The translations under genes were made by a program, and so were the position numbers. Below the pieces are notes generated by a model that saw only the letters and a program-made list of their open reading frames with translations, had not been told where the DNA came from and searched no databases. Below are positions 34,501 to 50,459 of a stretch of DNA of 64,000 bases, one piece after another. The first letter of the stretch is position 1; the number at the start of each line of letters is the position of its first letter. The stretch comes from Aporrectodea caliginosa (Eukaryota > Annelida > Clitellata > Crassiclitellata > Lumbricidae): positions 1,763,279 through 1,827,278 of the forward strand of contig JACEVL010000480.1 in assembly GCA_020284085.1 (NCBI GenBank), written 5' to 3'.

Positions 34501-35779
34501 GCATGGATGTACATTTATACTATATAAACATGTGTAGGGATGATTGTGTGTATCTTTTATACATAAATCAGTTTCAAAACACACATAATCTTATATTTGT
34601 TTATCCAAAAAGTAAAAAATGTACGTAATAATATACAATATTGCTAATTAATGGGTTCCATTGTTAAAAGTGATATAATTTCAAAATGCATTCACACAAT
34701 GTACAACTAAATATACCATTCTGTGCAGAACTGAATGCTGAATCCATTGCTATATTACAAGTTATGATATGTAAAACCAAACGCGAAATCCAGGGGGGTG
34801 GTAACCACCCCCCCCTTGGTAGTCCGTGTTACAAAAAAGCTTGGTAGCCCTAGGGTTAAGTCAGATCTGGTTCACGTTATCATAAAAACTTATTGACTAT
34901 TATCTTAAATGTCAGGTCAAGAGAACCATTTAACATCAGAACTTTGAAATAATATCTTAATGCCCTCAACTTGAATATCATCCCAGTTCATTGCCTAGCC
35001 TTTGATCGATAAAAGATTGTTTTTACATCCTTGAAATGACCATCCTGAAAGCAGCAAAGTGGCCTTATGTGAAAATTGGTACATTTTGTCCTAAATAACC
35101 CAAATAATTTGTAAATTTTCAATTTCTAGCTCAAGTACTGTGATCTAATGTGATCAAAGATAAAAGAGGCTTCTTATAATAATGATCTAATAATATGAGT
35201 ATAAGTTTAATAGGTTTTCAATTTTTCTGCATATTTTCAGTTTGTAGTGAAAGTATATTAGTTCAACAGAACGTCAACGGATCGGCCTTCTTCAGGAAAT
35301 CTTGGCTCGCGTTCAAGAATGGATTTGGTGATCCCGCAAGCGACTATTGGATTGGAAATGAAAAACTGTATCAGCTGACGAACATTACGTGTAACTGTAC
35401 ATTTCACATTGACATGTACTACAAGAGATCCTCCTCCGTACCATCGTGGTATTACGCAGATTATTCTTCTTTCTCCGTCAACAATGAGCCCGATGGCTAT
35501 CGACTGATGCTGGGATCGTTTACATCGGGCAATGCAACAGACGCTCTCAGCGGACAGAATTACAAACAGTTCTCTACATACGATATGGACTATTCAGGAT
35601 CAAAGTGCGGAACATCGTTTGGCGTTGGCTGGTGGTATGGTGGATCTTCATTGAACTGCCAATTTAAACCCTGCGGTGGGTCCAATCTAAACGCGGAAGT
35701 GCCTTGTTTCTCTTGGTCCTCTCTCGGGAAGTTGCTGTCGAGTAAAATGTACGCAATTTGCAATATTAAGAATCCCTAA
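31561..35779 (+). CDS. Gene C: secreted PAN/apple domain + fibrinogen-related domain protein, no linker exon found
   Basis: Three exons: 31561-31935, 32356-32389 and 35241-35779 (948 coding bases, 315 residues). It is the closest paralogue of gene B. Exon 1 has the leader (SSIIVLQMYLTIEVVIASS) and PAN-like domain (LCAND, GTGCVPAS, LCASRCKMDDDCTSFNW). Exon 2 is 34 nt (VPNLQDGCQQT). The last exon has VCSESILVQQNVNGSAFF, FKNGFGDPASDYWIGNEKLY, FSTYDMDYSGSKC, GVGWWYGG and SNLNAEV. No Ser/Thr linker exon was found between exons 2 and 3, so the two domains are joined almost directly. The calcium loop is shortened as in gene B. Intron 2 holds a LINE piece, two SINEs and a TTAA MITE (33708-34855). Confidence 0.82.
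32457..32660 (+). mobile_element. LINE C-terminal fragment
   Basis: PEERNRLSLSLRSSNSLPSF, then KRGLNTHYFSL, is the conserved C-terminal end of CR1-type ORF2 (WN.LPLSLR...S..SFK..LKTHYF). It lies in intron 2 of gene C and must not be read as an exon. Confidence 0.65.
33170..33400 (+). mobile_element. tRNA-derived SINE, family 1
   Basis: GGGGGCCCGTGGCGCCTTGG head, B-box-like GAGTTCGAGCCCC, body CTGTCTGTTCTGTTAGTAG, end GCGCTTAATAAAGAAAAG plus an ATT tail. Flanked by ATA/ATT runs. Confidence 0.8.
33400..33480 (+). mobile_element. 5' fragment of the second-family TTAA MITE
   Basis: GGGTGGTTGCCACCCCCCTA, then GGTTTTTTCATCTCAAAC and TTTTTCCGTATGGAATC, match the start of the element at 33708. The fragment is cut off at an (ATT)n run and lacks its terminal repeat. 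Confidence 0.75.
33484..33703 (+). mobile_element. tRNA-derived SINE, family 1 (second copy in the intron)
   Basis: Nearly the same sequence as the copy at 33170-33400: CCCGTGGCGCTTTGGGTAAC, AGTTCGAGCCCC, GCGCTTAATAAAGAAAAAG and (ATT)n. The TTAA at the end of its tail is the target of the MITE that follows. Confidence 0.8.
33708..34855. mobile_element. piggyBac-type MITE, second family, copy 2
   Basis: TTAA at 33704-33707 and 34856-34859. Termini are CCCTCCAGGGCTACCAA and TTGGTAGCCCTAGGG. GGGGGTGG/CCACCCCC palindromes lie near both ends. It has at least three diverged internal units of about 180 bp with CATTCT.TAGAGGGAATG. It is 1148 bp, against 969 bp for the copy at 8761-9729. Confidence 0.88.
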
Positions 35780-37240
35780 GCGAACCAACAAAGCATAGGC
35801 AAAACATTTTGTTGAACCGATCGATATTCCAACTTGCGCATCATCTCTTCTACGATTTAAAAAAGCTACGTTCTTTCAACTGTATTTTATCCATTAACTT
35901 AACAGATATCTCAAGCCCTCTCAAGAATTCCTACTCTCATCCACTCAAATATCCGTCTTCCTAGCCTTCTCGTCTTGAACGAAACCGCCTAAGCGGGTCT
36001 CTGTGGCAACCGTAGGCTACTCTAATATTCACTTGAATAAGATATTGTATTTTATAGTGCCCTGTCCAGATACAGTCTTTCCCAAATGGGCTCAATCCGT
36101 CTTCTCATTTTGCTATGATTAATTATAACCCGCCGTTAAATCACTTGTGCCTCGTTCCTGCTCTTGTATCCGGGGAATCTGCCCTTGTTCTTCACAAGGC
36201 ATCTTCTGACGACCTATCTGCCTCGACGAGGCGTTCTCGAATAAGCGAATGCCCTGCATTTCACTTTATAACAGCTTTGCTGTTGCGACTATCTTACGTA
36301 CCCGCTAGCATAGTAATCGGATTAAATACACGTAGTGATTATAATTGACGTCAATCAGTTAATCTAGTGAACATATTATTTCGCATGTTTTTGCGTAGTG
36401 CTGTTTCTGATCAAATAATTGTTGGTAAAACTGCGATTTTGCATGGTAATATTTGCTCGTATGGCTTTCTAATGTGACTTTTGACATACATCCACTATAT
36501 TGATTTTGTGTCAAACAAGGTATGGACGACGGTTTAGCATAAGTCTTATAGGGAACAAATCTGAGGCAGGATAATGTGAGGTCACATTGCGCCAAAATAG
36601 TTTTCTAAAGATAGAGCGGCTAGGAGACAAATCGGTTTTCCAAAAAGGAATAAAGCTGATATAAGCGGACAATATTGAGAATTATACAATTTTTTCTATC
36701 AACGTTAACAGCCTTTGATACCATAAGATAATGGCGAAGGTCACGAATACGCATAAAACAGGTGCGCAAGAGGTTGGAGATGTGATTTGAAATGAGAGAT
36801 GTCGGTCAAAGGTGATTACGTGACGTTGGTTCAGAGGCGAAAAATAGAGGAAGAAAATAATAGTTGATAGGTTGAACGATGAGTCAGAATAGTTGCCTAA
36901 TTTAATTTTGAAAATGTTAATGTGATGTTGGCCTAAATGTTTTTCTATAGCGACCGTATGGCCTTGACCCGGAAAATTGCTTTTATTGATTTGATCGGGT
37001 GAGATCCTTCACCACCGTTGTCCGTTTCAATCGGCGTCAAGCCATTTGGACTTTTAGTAATGAACTAGGTTCGCTTGGAGCACTTAGCCTACTAGCAGAA
37101 ATTTAGCGATCCATTGGCTAGGGAGGAGTTTATTAGCTGATAATTATATCCTCCACTGCATTATCAATTCAAAACAGACTGACGGCTAACATCCGTTCCC
37201 GCCTCTATAGTTTTGTTATACAGGTATCATAAAAGATGAC
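35780..37240 (+). other. 3' flank of gene C, shared with gene B
   Basis: Includes blocks matching the 3' flanks of genes B and F (CTCAAGAATTCCTACTCTCA; CTTCACAAGGCATCT near 36192; GAATGCCCTGCATTTCACTT). TCGGGTGAGATCCTTCACCA lies near 36995. No further gene was recognised. Confidence 0.5.
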
Positions 37241-38180
37241 AGAAATTGTATCCCCGTGTGCTATTCAAAAACATGCATTGGAACCCAGATAGCCATATCA
37301 ATCATCAGTATTTTCAACAACAAGAGTGTGAACAATAGCCTAGAGTTCAAGCACCAATTGTGTTAGCCTCGTCATACTAACATAACTCTGTAACCTGTCA
37401 AACGTTGTTCAGCTCCACATTGTGCTTTAACATGCAAATGTGCATGTTAACGAACCGGGCAGCGGCGAGTCAGCTTGATTTCCTAATAATAAAAAAATAT
37501 TGTTGCCTACTACAAATGGCAGACAAAACAAACAGTCGATAGAGATTTAAAACTCGATTAGGCCTATCATCCCACACATTTGCTTTATGCTGCAGCGCCC
37601 TAGGACAATATTATTGTGTGGTAGTATTTGGACGCCCCACTCTGATAGTGACGTTAGTCGTCAGACTCGCAGCCATATCACCATTAGATTCACTTGGACT
37701 TTTTGTGTGTGACTTCGATCAATGTCTGCTGTTGATCAATATCCGATCTCTTTCAACAGCCACACAAAGGCCTCCGCACGATTCATTCTGATGAACACAG
37801 AGCTCATTTACCATTGGCGAAATCCTACAAATGAAGTAGCGCAATTGTTTGATTTCAACGTTGAATAATAATTCATTCAACTTGTCGTGGACAAAGAAAA
37901 TGTTTCACAATACATTGTCGGCTGCAGTAATTACAATTAACTTTAGCTCGACAGGTATGATGAGCACATGCAACATGATAGCTCTTCATAGTATGCTAAT
38001 TGGCAGCAATCCCTAAGTTTTATTAAGTAAAAAATCTAGGTATTTCTCATACGCATTGTCTCGACTACAACGCGAGAACTTTTGAAGGCTTAGGCAACAA
38101 TAACATGTCTTCATTAATGACATGTAGCATTATAAGGACTGGCGCATGCAGCGACAGGGTGATGTATAAGGCGCAACAGT
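37240..38180. other. Intergenic, nothing recognised
   Basis: No open frame with a known domain, no splice-linked exon of the local family and no clear terminal repeats were found here. Confidence 0.4.
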
Positions 38181-38185
38181 AAATG

Positions 38186-38408
38186 GTATGTATGTATGTA
38201 TGTACAATTGTACATTTATGTATGTATGTATGTACAATGTTGTACATGTATGTATGTATGTATGTATGTATGTATGTATGTATGTATGTATGTATGTATG
38301 TATGTATGTATGTATGTATGTATACATGTATGTATGTATGTATGTATGTATGTATGTATGTATGTATGTATGTATGTATGTATGTATGTATGTATGTATG
38401 TATATATG

Positions 38409-38440
<32 letters not shown>

Positions 38441-38512
38441 TGTATGTATGTATGTATGTATGCATGTAGGTATGTATGCATGTAGGTATGTATGCATGTA
38501 TGTATGTATGTA
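38186..38512. repeat. (TATG)n microsatellite
   Basis: About 320 bases of TATG with sparse variants, adjoining the end of a SINE. All six frames are open through it and give HTYIHTY or YVCMYVCM peptides, which are artefacts. Confidence 0.95.
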
Positions 38513-38514
38513 TG

Positions 38515-38698
38515 AGCACAAATTATAGGCCCCTTCAAGATTTCTACTCAGAGGCGCTCCCGACTACAGCGCGGACACTGAATCGGAGTTTCACGCCGAA
38601 GCGCATGAGCAATTGCGAGTGAAGGACTTGCCCAGGATCCCTACGCGGCGGCTTGAGGTGGATTCGAACCCGCATCCCTCCGGCTGCAAGGCACCGAA
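38515..38698 (-). mobile_element. tRNA-derived SINE, family 2, with LINE-like 3' tail
   Basis: On the minus strand: head GGATGCGGGTTCGAATCCAC (B box), body CCGCGTAGGGATCCTGGGCA, and a 3' end GGGAGCGCCTCTGAGTAG...CTTGAAGGGG. The end is nearly the same as the LINE tails at 3630, 23970 and 59194. Such tail sharing is how SINEs recruit a partner LINE. Confidence 0.7.
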
Positions 38699-39410
38699 CC
38701 TACATACATAACTGACTGACATCCTTCTGGATGATGACCAGAGTAAGTCTTGGTTTTGATGTGACATCGGTTGATTCCTTCTGCATTAGTTAGCGGCACG
38801 ATAGAACTTACTAAATAACAGTAACAATAAGTCGTTGTATATTCAGGAAGTACACTACAGGCGTATTTTTGCTTATAAACGAAGAAATCATTATAATTTT
38901 CGTTATGAAGGTGGACTCCTAAATAACGCCAAATTCTATTACCTTTGCCAGCAGTAATTTATTCTAAACCATGGAAAATGTTCCCATGAAAAACTCAAAG
39001 CAGGCTCAATATCTGCCGTTGCTGTAGCGACTGAAGAGATCAATTGCCCCGTAGAAGACAATCGACTAGCACAGCGCTTTGTTCTTTAATTCATCAAGGC
39101 TTTAACAATAGAACTATCATAATTCCACGCTGATGAAGTCGTTTCGGCAAACGATTTTTCAATGTACGTCAGTGAAGCCCGATGCCAACGTTCAATCAAA
39201 CTGACAACTGAATTCGAATACACCATGATAGCAATTTAGTTGTTTCATAGAATCTGAAAACATCCCTGTCGCCACTTTGTATCAACACGGACATGAAGCA
39301 ATGATTTAGTGGCCTACCAGACAATTCGCATCGCACACAAACCGCGAAGATATTGGCAAAGCCGCCTAGGCAGACATATTTCTTCTACGAAGTATTCTAC
39401 GCTTTATAAC

Positions 39411-43828
<4,418 letters not shown>

Positions 43829-44644
43829 CCAGCATTATCATTATGGAAAACATTATCAGATCTTGCGTCCCAAAGACGTTTCAACTTTAGCTATATTTCT
43901 GACTAATACACAATCGCCCAGTTTAGTTTTAACTTTTCCTTATCGCTATTTTCTCTTTGCTTGAAATGTAACTCTAAACATCATCTTCTTTGTTGTAACA
44001 TATTTCTTACAGGACACTTTCACAGAATCTAAACGTAATCAAACTTAAGACATCAGGTTACAGATTAGAATGATTCGTAGAAACTCTACATTTTAGCGCT
44101 CTGTAGTGGGACTACTCTGATACGCCAGAAAGTCAATGGTTGATACGTTTTCATGAAATCTTGTTATCAGTCGTCTGCATAATTTATGAACAAAACAGCA
44201 CTGTGAGGTGATACTCGTAGTTATAGCGTTGGGTAGTCTATTACTTCGGACAATAAGTTAAATAAAAATTATAAATCAACAACACTGGTAGAAGTTTCTT
44301 ATTAATTATGCATTTGCCTGACTGTCTGGTATAACATTAATACCTTCATGACACTTATTGCAAACCAATTTATTACAACATTTGTTATTATTTACAACAC
44401 AATACAAATTTTATGGATTATTTACTGTGCAATGATGAATGTAGATGTAGGCAAAGTGCTGTGGAAGAATCAGACGTGAAAGACAGCCTTGCCTATGAAC
44501 TGGATGTTATTTTATTTTCTTAGCCTCATCACATGACGACACTTCATAAGCAGCCTTCTTCTTAGATATCAAATCTGTCCAGAGTTTGTACACAGTCAAT
44601 GTTCTGATGTTTGGTAGCAGAGTTCGGTAGGTGCTGAGAGTGGA

Positions 44645-45240
44645 ATAAATCAATCAATCAATCAAAACTCTTTTATTAAAGCCAAATGAAATCACACAAC
44701 ATTTCAACATAAAATATCAGGATTGGCCGCAAGAGGAGTCTCAAAAGGGACACCTAGAACAACATTTCAGAAATTTGAATTACCTAAATCCTTAACAAAC
44801 AGTGCAACATCAAGTTTCGTACACCAATGCAAACAGTAATAGTACACAGTACACACTAAATTATTAATTCGATTCAAAACACTATGAACATAATTATAAA
44901 AAAACGAAAACCTTAACTAACAGTGAAAAAGAATATTAAGCAGGGTAGGTTAAAGCTAATTTCTATTAATCAGGTAGGCATGCAGCATAAGCATACAGAA
45001 TAAGAGCCTGTATAATGCATATCCGTTCCTAAGGGGTTTTTGAGCACAGACTTTTGAGTTGAGAGCCCACCGCGCATATCTATAATAGACCATCGCATAA
45101 TATCCAAGACAAAAAACTTATTATCATAGACCAACCTGGTTATATTTTTTCAATGCATGATATCAATCGTACCTCTCCAAAGAATTTCAACTCTTGACTT
45201 CAGTTTCACTTGAATCTAATGGATTGATGCCTTGTGAATT
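44645..45240 (-). mobile_element. Probable LINE 3' end with (GATT)n tail
   Basis: On the minus strand the sequence ends TTTAATAAAAGAGTTTTGAT followed by (TGAT)n, that is, an AATAAA next to a short tandem tail. This is typical of a non-LTR element 3' end. No coding remnant was recognised upstream in its sense, so its extent is approximate. Confidence 0.4.
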
Positions 45241-45259
45241 AGCATAACGGCGCTTTAGA

Positions 45260-45895
45260 AGTCTGCAGCATGTGGGGATCTGATGGTCTTGCGTACTCGC
45301 AATGCGATTCGCTCACATCGTTCCTTCTCATGTACGAGACCGTCTTCGTGGAACAGTCCTTCGCTTAAAGTTAGAATTCCATGGCCACAAATAACTCAGA
45401 AAACATTTAAGCTCATCTTAGGAAGCACCTTTTTGATCTGTAAGTCGTGTTACAGCGTATTTGATAACTTCTTACAATATGCTATATAAGCGTTAGTATG
45501 GAATACATTACCTGTTCATATTCGATGTTCGCCGACTTTACAATTAGACTATTTAAACAACAACTGCGCAGTTTCTTAAATGACACATGACTGTAATTTG
45601 TAACTTGTTGTATAGCTTAGTTAAGTTTTACTCTCTGTTCAGTGGGTCATGTATATGATCCAATTTGTTGTTGTTGTCATAGTTAAGACTTCGATGCATG
45701 TTTAATTAGAAAGACGACTGTTCTTCGTCGCCATCTATAATGCCTTTAATTTGGTGACCCTATTTAAGCGGAACTCTGTTCCTTCTGGGTCTACCGGTTG
45801 TTTCTTCAGTGTTTCATGTCTGTATTTTTCCCTTTTTTGCTGATTTGTTGGGATTCAATAAACGAAGAATGAATGAATGAATGAATGAATATACA
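45260..45895 (+). mobile_element. LINE 3' end with (GAAT)n tail
   Basis: RNAIRSHRSFS, then a broken WNSL-like motif, resembles the C-terminal end of LINE ORF2. About 500 bases later AATAAACGAAGAATGAATGA ends the unit. Confidence 0.5.
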
Positions 45896-45974
45896 TACCG
45901 TACGTAAAGTATTACACCCCTATATTAGACTAGATTTGATTAATGCATATTATTTTATTAGGGATAATCGCTAG

Positions 45975-46290
45975 AAGGTGCCACGGAATTTGTTTTCTCG
46001 CGTCGATAGTGAAAACCTTTCAAACCGATTTAGTGGTCAGATGGTTCTGCGTTCGTGGGCGGTCCGAAGCTACGTTATGAACCGGGGCCACGTTCAGCAC
46101 CAACTACTATTCCCAACCAAACCCACCTTTTACTCCCTCAGTCCTCAATCCCATGATCACAGTCATAATCCTTCACTCAAAGGTCTGATCCGCAAAACAT
46201 TTATTTTTAACTTTTCTTCGTTAGATGTCTGTAGACAAAAGTGCGATTAGCAATTGGTTAATAAAGACTTACTTACTTACCTGCGTCCAA
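45975..46290 (+). mobile_element. Probable LINE 3' fragment with (CTTA)n tail
   Basis: A 90-residue frame ends at 46250 and is followed by TTGGTTAATAAAGACTTACT, then CTTACCTG. RSYVMNRGHVQHQLLFPTKP has no conserved motif that I recognise; assignment rests on the tail architecture. Confidence 0.35.
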
Positions 46291-46950
46291 ATTTTGATGT
46301 ACGCTAAGAGTCATCGATGAATTGCAGTTCATGTTGAACGTAGCAGACAAACCACGTGGGCTTCTTCCACTCGACCGATAATGACAATGCCTTGTATGTA
46401 TATGCACGAATATATTTAATTTATTTTACTAAAGTAACTTTATGGAGCGCCTCTTCTGAAACTAATCGGCGGTCATATGTTTCATGGCAATTACATATCG
46501 CCTTCTGAACCCTTAAACTGGTTGCTTACATGGCTACGCAAATAAACAGCGAAGCACCAACTATAATTATTATATTTAAGATATTTAGTTTGTTGATTAT
46601 TTTTGCTTTCTCATGTTATTCTCCGTCCAGTATGATATCATCGAAACCTTGAAAAATTTGGTGGTTCTGCTGTGAGAAATGCCTGCTATTGCATCTAGTT
46701 TTATTAAAAGCCTGTGAACAAGAAACGTATCTATATTCGAAGGAAGAACTAGGCCTATACAGTCTGAAGGCCCTTGAGATATTTTCTGAGGTTTTAAAGG
46801 CAACAGCTGGATAGTAAAGTTGAGAGCATTCAGGCGACATCAGTGGCACCGAATGAATCTGTAACTAGAGAAAAGCAGTCTACGATACTCCAGTGCTTTA
46901 ATTATTGTATGCTAATCAGATCCAGTCTATTTGGATGAGGTCTGAGTCTA

Positions 46951-47415
46951 AACAAGTATGGAAGGAAGGAAACAAGATAGATACAATGGAAGGAAAGATG
47001 GATGGATGGGTGGATAGGTGGAAGAAACGAAAGACAAAAGAATGAAGATAGGAAGAAAATAGAAAGATGTTTTTCACGAATGAAGGAATGAAAAGTGGAA
47101 GCAGCATGAAAGAACAGGAGGAATATTATAATATTGAGGAATAAAGTAAAGAATAAAAAGGAAGAAAGAAATAAAGAAAGTAAGTAAGAAAGGAAGGAAG
47201 AAAATAATCTAGGAGGAAGGAAGAAAGAAATGAAGGAAGGGACGAAAAAGAAGAAAGGAGTGTATGGAAGAGAGGAAGGCAGAAAGGAGGGGTGGAAGAC
47301 AGGAAGAAATAATGGAAGGATGAAAGAAAAGCGAGTATGAGTGAAGGGAACAAGTAAAGAAGGAAGATTGAAAGAAAGAAAGGATGGAAGGATGAAAAGA
47401 AGAATGAAACAATGG
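46951..47415. repeat. Long polypurine tract (GAAG/GGAAG-rich)
   Basis: About 460 bases of mostly G and A on the plus strand, as degenerate GAAG, GAAA and GGAT units. Long minus-strand frames (FLPSFLSFF) are artefacts of the pyrimidine strand. Confidence 0.85.
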
Positions 47416-47639
47416 ACGGAAATAGTATCCGTGGAACGCACCAATTTTGCATGTCTTCGACCATTGATTGCTTTTCTCTTAAACCTTTATCGTTTGATTC
47501 ATTTTGAGCATAACAAAGACCATTTCACTAATACTGTATACGTATGGATTGTTGTTCGCGACATCTGAATTACGGCCATTGTCAAAGTGTTGAAAATAAA
47601 CGAGCCACAGTTTGAAAATGAGCAAGCCCTAATTTCTGA

Positions 47640-48058
47640 TGATTATTAAACTTTAGACCTTACCTTAGACCTTAGTCTTTCCCGTGTAGGACTGCACATC
47701 GGGCAACACAGTTTTTCCATTCTTCTCTGTCCTTCGCCACCTCGACAGCATCCTCCACCGTCATCTCCAGACACCTCAGATCTTCTCGAACAGTTCCCAT
47801 CCAGTTCTTTCTTGGCTTTCCTCTTCCGCGCTTCCCCTCCGGAGTCCAGTTGATCACTTGGTTGTCTTTCCAGGAGATGTGCAGCATTCTTCGTTGCCAC
47901 CTGTGATGTGCTGCCTCCAGTTTTTTCCTATTTGCTACCGTCATTGGCCAAGTCTCTGCTCCACAGAGTAGGGTACTCATCACTACGGCCTCGTATTTAT
48001 ACCGGATCTTGATCTTCACGCTGCATCCATTGCTTTTCCATATCATCTCCAATCTTAT
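47640..48058 (-). mobile_element. LINE ORF2 C-terminal fragment
   Basis: The frame 48052-47672 reads YEAVVMSTLLCGAETWPMTV, then HHRWQRRMLHISWKD, GKRGRGKPRKNW and EDAVEVAKDREEWKNCVARC. This is the region after the reverse-transcriptase core of many non-LTR elements (LLYG.ETW...RR.L.I.W.D...GRP...W...A.DR..W). The frame is open but isolated, with no 5' ORF2. A related piece is at 4440-4645. Confidence 0.75.
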
Positions 48059-48274
48059 TAAACCAGGGCATTAATAACCAAGCAATAAGAATCAGGCCAA
48101 TCAATCTATTTTTCCATGTCTCTATAATACATCAACGTAACTGCCGTATTGTCAGCGTAATATGTATAGTTTTTTATTGCCGCCAGGACCGGGGTCAGGT
48201 CCGCATAAATTTTATGCCCCATAAAGTTGGTTATAAATAATACCGACTCGGGTCCACATTAACCGGCAATGTAA

Positions 48275-48309
<35 letters not shown>

Positions 48310-48758
48310 ATGGAATAAATCTAAGGGAGCTATGTCGAGAGTATTTGAGTATTCGTAGCCTACACACGAATTGTGTCTTTTGAATAACAGACGTCATGTC
48401 GTCAGCAACTTAGCAGCTGAAGATTTGTGTAAAATCCTTTGTCAAATGACAGACTGAAGACTGTGTATAATCGATTTAAGGCCAAGCACGACAACTGCAT
48501 GCAGATTTCGACTCGAACTAGATCTGACAAACGTCATTGCGGGTTACCTAGTTCAGTTCATTTGCAGCATTGTGTCTTCGTCTCACGTTTATGGCCAATT
48601 ATTGGATTTACCTGCTTCATATTCAACGCTCACGAGTGAATAAAGTAGCCAACATTCTGCGCCGAACTTTTGCGGTTAGGATTCAGGAAAGCATTTTGAG
48701 TTTCAAATAGAAACTTTAAAGCGAAAACGTAGACATTTTATTTTAAACAATTCAGATC

Positions 48759-50457
48759 ATGATAGCATATTTGAATGTAAACGTTTTCCTGGCTCTCTGC
48801 TGCCTACGTATTTGCGCTGTTGCGAGCCAGAGATCTTCTTATGGGTGGCAGCAAAATAGATTCAGAGTAACACGAGCGTCGAATGGAACCGCGTTGTGCG
48901 CTGTTGATCCACCGTCAATGGTCTTCAACGTCTCTCAGTTAAACGGATCGTTAGTTAACGTTGGATGTGCTCCACCGAAAGCTCTCTGCGCCTGGAAGTG
49001 TACGAAGGATCTAGACTGCACTTCGTACAACTGGAGAGACGATACTGAACTGTGCGAACTGTACCACTATCCTCCGTTCAGTTGTGCCATCGTGAACTGC
49101 TGTAGTTTTTATCAGGTACGTAACAATGAACATTTGAGCCCATTCTTCACGTCTGGTTTGTATAATTTGAAATTTATATACGTTGAATTTGAACAACTAT
49201 ACGGAACTTCATGCAAGAATATTTAAAGTCTTCATGGAAAATTAATAAGTTTTGAGCCAATCTTATTTTGATTTGTTTTCCTGCTAAGTTAGTGTAATGA
49301 GTATGAACAAAACTTTACTAACTTTGCCACATGTTTACATCTGAGAGTATTTTTCTTGTTAATTACAGTCGTCTGGCAATCTTGGAGCCTGTGCTGCTGA
49401 GATGGGTAAATGGAGATATTATTTCATTTGCATTTCAATATATGACATCGTATGACATCCAGTGGCTCAGTAGGGTCATTAAATTTTTATGGTAGGCCTA
49501 TAGGTTCTATATTAAATTTTTTTAAACACGATAACCTAGATAGCGTTTGCCGTGGAAATGGTGGCATTGCTATCATGTTATATCATTAATCATAAGATTA
49601 AATGGATGTATAAATTAATAGAATAATGCATATCTCTTGCACTTACTTAAAATCTAGTAAACGTATCCTATCGCGCCGTTAGGATACGATTATTAGATGT
49701 GTTCATTTTCTTATCCAATTCAAGTTTGGCACGAAAATGAAAAATTACAGTACCAACCTTTAACACTTTACCGACGAGAGTGTTCTAAAACTGACTAGGA
49801 GTAAATGCAGCTCTGTTAAACTGTTAAAGGATGATGTTTATGGTGTAAGAGAATCAAACATTATGTTAACCCGTTATATTAAAAAATCTTCATTGGATTT
49901 GCATTGTGATTTCTGTAGGATTCCATTCAGGAAGGCATCTTGTTCAGCAGAACATGAATGGTTCGGAATTCTTCTTTTGGAGAACATGGAGGGAATACGC
50001 GGACGGATTCGGTGATCCAACCGACAACTACTGGAAGGGAAATGAGCAACTCTACCAACTGACAAACTTCATCGGCAACTGCTCATTGGAGTTAGAGATG
50101 CTGTCCGTCAGCGGTTTGTGGTACACAGCAATATACTCATCGGTCACCGTGTCAGCCGAGACGGATGGTTATCGGATGCATGTGGTTGGACCATACGGCA
50201 ATGCCTCGGATGGTCTAAGCAGCCAAACCGGGAAAATGTTCTCCACAGTCGATCGTGATAATGATGCCACTCCCTCTCAAAGCTGCGCCGATCTTCTTGG
50301 CGTCGGATGGTGGTATGGAGGTAATTACAACCTGGTGGATGTCAACCTTAGATGTGGCACGACAAATCTTAATTGCAATTCAACTTACTTTCTGTATTAC
50401 GGTATCAATCCTAAGCAGCTTTCAAGAAGCCTAATATGGCTGAATTGCGCTGGATGA
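48759..50457 (+). CDS. Gene E: secreted PAN/apple domain + fibrinogen-related domain protein, compact
   Basis: Three exons: 48759-49115, 49369-49405 and 49919-50457 (933 coding bases, 310 residues). Exon 1 has a signal peptide (YLNVNVFLALCCLRICAVAS) and a PAN-like domain close to that of gene D (LCAVDPPSMVFNVSQL, VGCAPPKALCAWKC, DCTSYNW, LCELYHY). Exon 2 is 37 nt (SSGNLGACAAEM), Cys again at codon 8. The last exon begins GFHSGRHLVQQNMNGSEFF and lacks the Cys present there in the other members. It continues with GFGDPTDNYWKGNEQLYQLT, FSTVDRDND (intact calcium-loop acids), GVGWWYGG and TNLNCN. Introns are short and free of recognisable elements. No Ser/Thr linker exon was found. It is the most divergent member. 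Confidence 0.82.
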
Positions 50458-50459
50458 TG

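Noticed and set aside
38065..38538. Several open frames of 93-157 residues (HTYIHTY, YVCMYVCM) on both strands
   Set aside because: They are translations of a (TATG)n microsatellite; no non-repeat domain or splice context.
46902..47464. Minus-strand frames of up to 180 residues rich in Phe, Leu, Ser and Pro
   Set aside because: They translate the pyrimidine strand of the polypurine tract.
47672..48052. 126-residue open frame as a possible host gene
   Set aside because: It has the C-terminal signature of LINE ORF2 (ETW, RRML, GRGKPRKNW, DREEW) and is isolated.
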